This document shows, piece after piece, positions 62,467 through 64,000 of a DNA stretch of 64,000 nt. Location of the stretch: positions 124,001 through 188,000 of the forward strand of contig NZ_MRTH01000016.1 in the NCBI RefSeq assembly GCF_001956045.1, written 5' to 3'. Source of the DNA: Paenibacillus sp. FSL H7-0331 (GTDB lineage Bacteria; Bacillota; Bacilli; Paenibacillales; NBRC-103111). The position numbers and the translations under genes were made by a program. The notes beneath the pieces were generated by a model. It was not told the origin of the DNA. It was given only the letters and a program-made list of their open reading frames with translations, and made no database searches. Numbering within the stretch: the first letter of the stretch is position 1; every line of letters starts with the position of its first letter.

Positions 62467-63345
62467 TTAAAAAAGACTTTGGGTGAATCGAATCCATTCC
62501 CGTGCGGCTAAAGAGAGGTAGCTGTTTTTGCGCCAAATCATCACCAAATGCCAAGGAATGGAGGGTTCAATCAAGGGGATCGCTTTGACGTGGGCAGGAT
62601 CAAGCCTTTTGCAGATGGTTTCTGGTAACAAGGCAATACCGAGATTGGCCGCGGTCATCTCATGAATAAAATCCCACTGCGAGCTTTCATACAGCACATG
62701 AGGGTGGAAGCCACTGCGGACACATTCAGCGATGATCTGATCATGCAGGGCAAAGTCCTTATGGAAAAGGATGAATGTTTCCTTGGACAGTTCCGAGAGA
62801 GCAACCTCACTACGCTGTGCGAGCCGATGGGAAGGATGGACGATCAGCTTCAAATTTTCCTGAATAATCAAGTGGGAATCGAACAGCTCCTCGTTCGTCG
62901 GCAGCAGCACGACACCCATATCGAGATGGCCGTTAGCAATTTCAATCTGCAGCTTCTTGGAGCCCTCTTCGACCATTTCTATCGTCACGCCCGGGTAAAG
63001 CTCGCGAAAACGGCTCATCACTTGAGGGAAAAAGCTTGATCCGACCATAGGCGGCAGTCCGATACGAATATGGCCTTTATGTAAATTCGTCAGGTCACTC
63101 AGCTCTGATGTCAGGTTTTTGAACGAGCTTACGATATGCTGAGCCTGAGAGAGTATCGCTTGCCCCGCATCTGTTAATTCGACGCTCTTGCCGACTCGGG
63201 AAAAGAGGATCAGGCCGAGCTCTTCCTCCAGGCTTTTGATCATCTTGCTCAATGTGGGTTGTGTAATATGCAGTGCCTGGGCGGCTTTGGTGAAGCTGTT
63301 GTACCGAGCCAGTTCCAGCACATACTGCAGCTGCCTGATATCCAT
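62467..63345 (-). CDS. LysR-family regulator, CidR-like
   Basis: 292 residues. N-terminal winged helix-turn-helix (MDIRQLQYVLELARYNSF; AAQALHITQPTLSKMIKSLEEELG) and a C-terminal periplasmic-binding-type effector domain. It is divergent from the CidA gene, 145 bases away, the arrangement of cidR and cidAB in Bacillus and Staphylococcus, where CidR responds to acetate or overflow metabolism. Regulation of the adjacent cid genes is inferred from that arrangement. Confidence 0.87.
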   Translation of the reverse strand: MDIRQLQYVLELARYNSFTKAAQALHITQPTLSKMIKSLEEELGLILFSRVGKSVELTDAGQAILSQAQHIVSSFKNLTSELSDLTNLHKGHIRIGLPPMVGSSFFPQVMSRFRELYPGVTIEMVEEGSKKLQIEIANGHLDMGVVLLPTNEELFDSHLIIQENLKLIVHPSHRLAQRSEVALSELSKETFILFHKDFALHDQIIAECVRSGFHPHVLYESSQWDFIHEMTAANLGIALLPETICKRLDPAHVKAIPLIEPSIPWHLVMIWRKNSYLSLAAREWIRFTQSLF

Positions 63346-63490
63346 CGATGTATTCTCCTAACTATAGATAAATGGAATGATAACAATTCGATATATTCAT
63401 TTTACCAATGCTAGATGCTGAAGTACACTTTATAAGTACGGTGAATCGAGACATATTCACAGCACTTTTTGATGGAAGGATGAATTCACA

Positions 63491-63859
63491 ATGAACAAGC
63501 TCCTGAAAAGTGTGCTTCAGATTGCTTTTTTTATGCTGGTTTCGATAGCTATGAATCAACTGGTAGTGCTGATGCATTGGCCGATTCCCGGCAGTATTTT
63601 GGGGATTGTGGTCGTTTTTATAGGTTTGCAAACGAAGCTGATCAAGCTGGAGTGGATTGATGCAGGCGCGAGCTGGCTGTTGGCAGAGATGCTGCTTTTT
63701 TTCATTCCACCTGCCGTCAGTCTGATTCAATATGAAGATCTGATCATGTCCAGCGGATTGCGGATTCTGCTCGTTATGCTGGTTAGCTCCATAGCGGTTA
63801 TGGCAGGGGCAGGCTTCCTGGCACAATGGATGGTCAAAGACAAGAGGAGAAACCCATGA
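63491..63859 (+). CDS. cidA: CidA/LrgA-family holin-like membrane protein
   Basis: 122 residues with four membrane segments. The diagnostic region HWPIPGSILGIVVVFIGLQTKLIKLEWIDAGASWLLAEMLLFFIPPAVSLI is split here only for reference: HWPIPGSILG, IKLEWIDAGASWLL and LFFIPPAVSL are each present. The family forms holin-like or pyruvate-transport complexes with CidB and affects autolysis and overflow metabolism. Its stop overlaps the CidB start (ATGA). CidA rather than LrgA is suggested by the adjacent CidR-type LysR gene; LrgA is usually paired with LytSR. Confidence 0.85.
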   Translation: MNKLLKSVLQIAFFMLVSIAMNQLVVLMHWPIPGSILGIVVVFIGLQTKLIKLEWIDAGASWLLAEMLLFFIPPAVSLIQYEDLIMSSGLRILLVMLVSSIAVMAGAGFLAQWMVKDKRRNP

Positions 63860-64000
63860 TGCTTATACTGGCGCTAGGATGTCTGATCATAACGATAGCT
63901 GTATACGGATTGTCCAAACGGCTGTATCGCGCTGTTCCCAAAGTGTATTTGTCACCGATCCTGCTCACTCCGACTGTTGTTATGATTGTGCTGCTGCTCA
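63856..64000 (+). CDS. cidB: CidB/LrgB-family membrane protein, N-terminal part (runs off window)
   Basis: The first 48 codons are visible, starting at the ATG overlapping the CidA stop (a second ATG follows directly). The translated start, MMLILALGCLIITIAVYGLS then KRLYRAVPKVYLSPILLTP, has the first membrane segment and the PVYLSPIL-like signature of LrgB/CidB. Companion of CidA in the holin-like complex. The remaining roughly 180 residues lie beyond base 64000. Confidence 0.82.
   Translation, partial: MMLILALGCLIITIAVYGLSKRLYRAVPKVYLSPILLTPTVVMIVLLL

Overview
The window looks like a chromosome segment of a Paenibacillus-type Firmicute. Supporting signs are strong purine-rich ribosome-binding sites with ATG, GTG and TTG starts, a roughly even base composition, several LplB/YtcP/LplA-type carbohydrate importers controlled by membrane-bound AraC regulators or a YesMN-type two-component system, a CotH-family protein, an S-box (SAM-I) riboswitch, BlaI/BlaR1-type regulators and a Bacillus-style Mhq quinone-stress operon. 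I saw no rRNA, tRNA, CRISPR array, prophage or intact insertion sequence.

Layout. 1-8.8 kb: the 3' end of a GH95-type glycoside hydrolase, a methyltransferase, an alkyltransferase-like DNA-repair protein, a FrnE-type thiol oxidoreductase, a siderophore uptake operon (two FecCD permeases and a lipoprotein, with a Fur box and a likely AraC box) with its AraC regulator, and a luciferase-like monooxygenase. 8.8-16.1 kb: sugar importer A, with a divergent membrane-bound AraC regulator and a secreted metallo-beta-lactamase-fold lipoprotein. 16.2-24.7 kb: a glycerophosphodiester island with glycerol-1-phosphate dehydrogenase, UgpCAEB-type importer, GDPD phosphodiesterase and two paralogous DeoR regulators at its edges; its promoters carry helically phased RARCA repeats. 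24.9-26.3 kb: DEAD-box helicase DbpA. 26.4-34.2 kb: importer C with a YesM/YesN two-component system and an esterase. 34.4-36.6 kb: BlaI plus a BlaR1-like membrane protease whose penicillin sensor is replaced by a Pro/Ala-rich repeat tail.

36.7-40.8 kb: a membrane-anchored methyltransferase, a SAM-I riboswitch in front of a NUDIX hydrolase, an SGNH esterase and an ABC-2 exporter pair. 41-46.8 kb: an electrophile/quinone-stress island holding three separate sensor-regulators (Rrf2, MhqR, HxlR) and their reductases, dioxygenase and hydrolase, with recognisable operators. 47-54.1 kb: importer D, its AraC regulator and an enolase-superfamily protein. 54.3-57.6 kb: a VTC polyphosphate polymerase-like protein, a DUF4956 membrane protein and a CotH-type secreted kinase. 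57.7-64 kb: glutamate dehydrogenase, a fatty-acid desaturase behind a perfect Fur box, a cytoplasmic alpha-amylase, and a LysR regulator divergent from a CidA/CidB pair that runs off the end.

Most of the segment serves scavenging of plant or cell-wall-derived carbohydrates, glycerophosphodiesters and iron, plus stress defence. Importers A, C and D lack their own ATPase and presumably share one. The most promising lead for an undescribed system is the glycerophosphodiester/glycerol-1-phosphate island; next are the VTC-DUF4956-CotH operon and the SAM-riboswitch-controlled NUDIX gene. All functional calls rest on reading motifs by eye; no database search was run.
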